Source: WHSO01 sp963732875
GTDB lineage: Bacteria; Pseudomonadota; Alphaproteobacteria; SMXQ01
NCBI GenBank assembly: GCA_963732875.1
Contig: CAVTBD010000002.1
Location: forward strand, 1,240,001-1,304,000
DNA: 64,000 nt
Direction: 5' to 3'
In this document: piece after piece, positions 62,857 through 64,000 of the stretch
Layout of the letters: each line of letters starts with the position of its first letter
Numbering within the stretch: the first letter of the stretch is position 1
Translations under genes and position numbers: made by a program
The notes under the pieces: model-generated
Databases searched by the model: none
What the model was told of the DNA's origin: nothing
What the model saw: the letters and a program-made list of their open reading frames with translations, nothing else

Positions 62857-64000
62857 ATGAGCAACGAACACCAGCACACTTCGGCCCCGGCCGCCACGTC
62901 CGGCGCCGATGCCGTCACCCCTGCCGTCAAGCCTGGCTTCTGGAGCCTCGGACGCCGCTTCGCCGCGCTCCTGAGCATAGCGATGGTCGCGGGCTTCGGC
63001 CCCATGCTCTGGTTCCAGGCGCGTGACGCGCAGAAGCAGACGTTCGACCTCGCCATGGCCGGCAACGCAACTATCTCCGCCCTGCTCGCCGACCGCGCCG
63101 GCGGCGGCATGCGCTGGGACCGCAAGGAAGCGATCGAAGACGCCTATCGCGGCTTCGCCACCGCGCCGGGCTCCCAGATCGCAAACATCCGTACCTTCGA
63201 CAATGCCGGCAAGACCACCACCGAGTTCGACAACAAGGCGCTGCGCGATTACGACCTGAGCAAGGCGCTTAACGTCGACAAGGCAAGGCTCGCCGCCGGC
63301 AAGACGGCCCGCCACAGCGACGACCATCACGTCGTGATGGTGGTGCCCGTGTTCCAGGGCAAGGACAAGACCCGCGTCGGCACCATGGCCGTCGCCTGGA
63401 GTACCGACAAGCTGCAGCAGGACCTGAAGGATTCGCTGCTGCGCTCGGTCGCGATCGCGGGCGGCGTGGTGGCCGTCCTGCTCGCGCTGATCATCGTGCT
63501 GTTCAAGACCAGCGTAGAGAAGCCGCTCGGTTCCATGATCCGCGTCATGGGCCGGCTGGTTGCCGGCGAGCGCGAGATCGAGGTCCCGGGCCAGCGCCGT
63601 CGCGACGACATCGGCGCCATGGCGCGCATGGTCAACACCTTCAAGGAAAACGCCCTCGCCCTCGACCGCATGGCCGAGGAGCGGGAGCGTACCGCCGCCG
63701 AGAAGGCCACGGAGGATGCCCGCCTCGCCCGCGAGAAGGCGGAGGAGGAAGCGCGCCACGCCGCCGAGCGCCGCGAGATGGAGCAGAAGGCCAGCGCCGA
63801 GAAGCGCCAGGCGCTGCTCGACCTCGCCAACAGCTTCGAAGCGCGCATCAAGTCCATGGTGCACACCGTCTCGGCAGCGACCACCGAGATGCGCGCAACC
63901 GCCCAGTCCATGACCTCGACCGCCGAGATCACGACCCAGAAATCGGGCCTGGTCGCGGCCTCCTCCGAGGAAGCGACCAAGAACGTCCAGACCGTCGCGG
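62857..64000 (+). CDS. Methyl-accepting chemotaxis protein, N-terminal part
   Basis: The gene starts with ATG at 62857 and runs off the window; 381 residues are visible. After a ~30-residue cytoplasmic start come TM1 (FAALLSIAMVAGFGPMLWF, about 35-53), a periplasmic sensor of ~140 residues (GGGMRWDRKEAIEDAYRGFA; HHVVMVVPVFQGKDKTRVG) and TM2 (SVAIAGGVVAVLLALIIVLF). A HAMP domain (EKPLGSMIRVMGRLVAGERE) and a Glu/Ala/Arg-rich coiled coil follow. The methyl-accepting helix has begun (ASSEEATKNVQTVA); the CheW-binding tip lies outside. The receptor probably works with the secreted Cache-like protein encoded just upstream. Confidence 0.88.
   Translation, partial: MSNEHQHTSAPAATSGADAVTPAVKPGFWSLGRRFAALLSIAMVAGFGPMLWFQARDAQKQTFDLAMAGNATISALLADRAGGGMRWDRKEAIEDAYRGFATAPGSQIANIRTFDNAGKTTTEFDNKALRDYDLSKALNVDKARLAAGKTARHSDDHHVVMVVPVFQGKDKTRVGTMAVAWSTDKLQQDLKDSLLRSVAIAGGVVAVLLALIIVLFKTSVEKPLGSMIRVMGRLVAGEREIEVPGQRRRDDIGAMARMVNTFKENALALDRMAEERERTAAEKATEDARLAREKAEEEARHAAERREMEQKASAEKRQALLDLANSFEARIKSMVHTVSAATTEMRATAQSMTSTAEITTQKSGLVAASSEEATKNVQTVA

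Noticed and set aside
62095..63864. 589-codon minus-strand frame opposite the Cache-like gene and the chemoreceptor
   Set aside because: Antisense shadow; the plus-strand genes have signal peptide, membrane segments and HAMP features.

Overview
The window is high-GC alphaproteobacterial chromosome, most likely from a Rhodospirillales-type organism. The evidence is gene order and content: yebC-ruvCAB-ybgC-tolQRAB-pal-cpoB-tilS-ftsH-folP-glmM, rluD next to rpoH, purA-hisZ-serA-serC, a fold-III ornithine decarboxylase with homospermidine synthase, and several orphan Bug/TctC-type solute receptors. No rRNA, CRISPR array, prophage or complete insertion sequence is visible. One tRNA (Glu, CTC anticodon) is present.

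Layout. 1-34 kb is accessory and catabolic: an aromatic monooxygenase tail and an isochorismatase-like protein; a soluble orphan histidine kinase with a GAF and six PAS-type repeats; a trypsin-fold/PDZ protein that has lost its catalytic triad; three orphan tripartite-tricarboxylate receptors (one frameshifted); a receptor-aldolase-cupin-TauD operon followed by hemP and a porin; a DmeF metal exporter; MFS exporters; a TPR-methyltransferase; a polyamine operon (ornithine decarboxylase, GNAT, homospermidine synthase) behind a structured speF-like leader; a PhoX-like Tat lipoprotein; a universal stress protein; and an FAH-family hydrolase. 34-58 kb is mainly housekeeping: rluD, rpoH, a membrane-anchored pseudokinase with a small membrane partner, purine, histidine and serine biosynthesis, an SLC13 permease, thiD, glmM, folP, ftsH, tilS and the Tol-Pal envelope machine. 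58-61.6 kb holds ybgC, ruvB, ruvA, ruvC and yebC, every one disrupted. The window closes with a candidate structured RNA, a secreted Cache-like protein and the start of a chemoreceptor.

Points that stand out: (i) two adjacent, oppositely oriented 75-77 bp palindromes of one family at 17.3-17.46 kb, with compensatory arm differences, one of which supplies the stop codon of the neighbouring gene; (ii) a low-GC segment holding an orphan secreted protein between the 3' end of tRNA-Glu and a decayed direct repeat of that tRNA end; (iii) a pseudokinase and a pseudoprotease; (iv) about a dozen indels plus one amber codon crowded into 3.1 kb of ruv/yebC/ybgC, with codons intact between indels, which looks more like local sequence error than decay; (v) a rod-like candidate sRNA with an intrinsic terminator upstream of the chemoreceptor locus.

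All calls come from reading the sequence only. Family names rest on motifs and recall, and no search was run.
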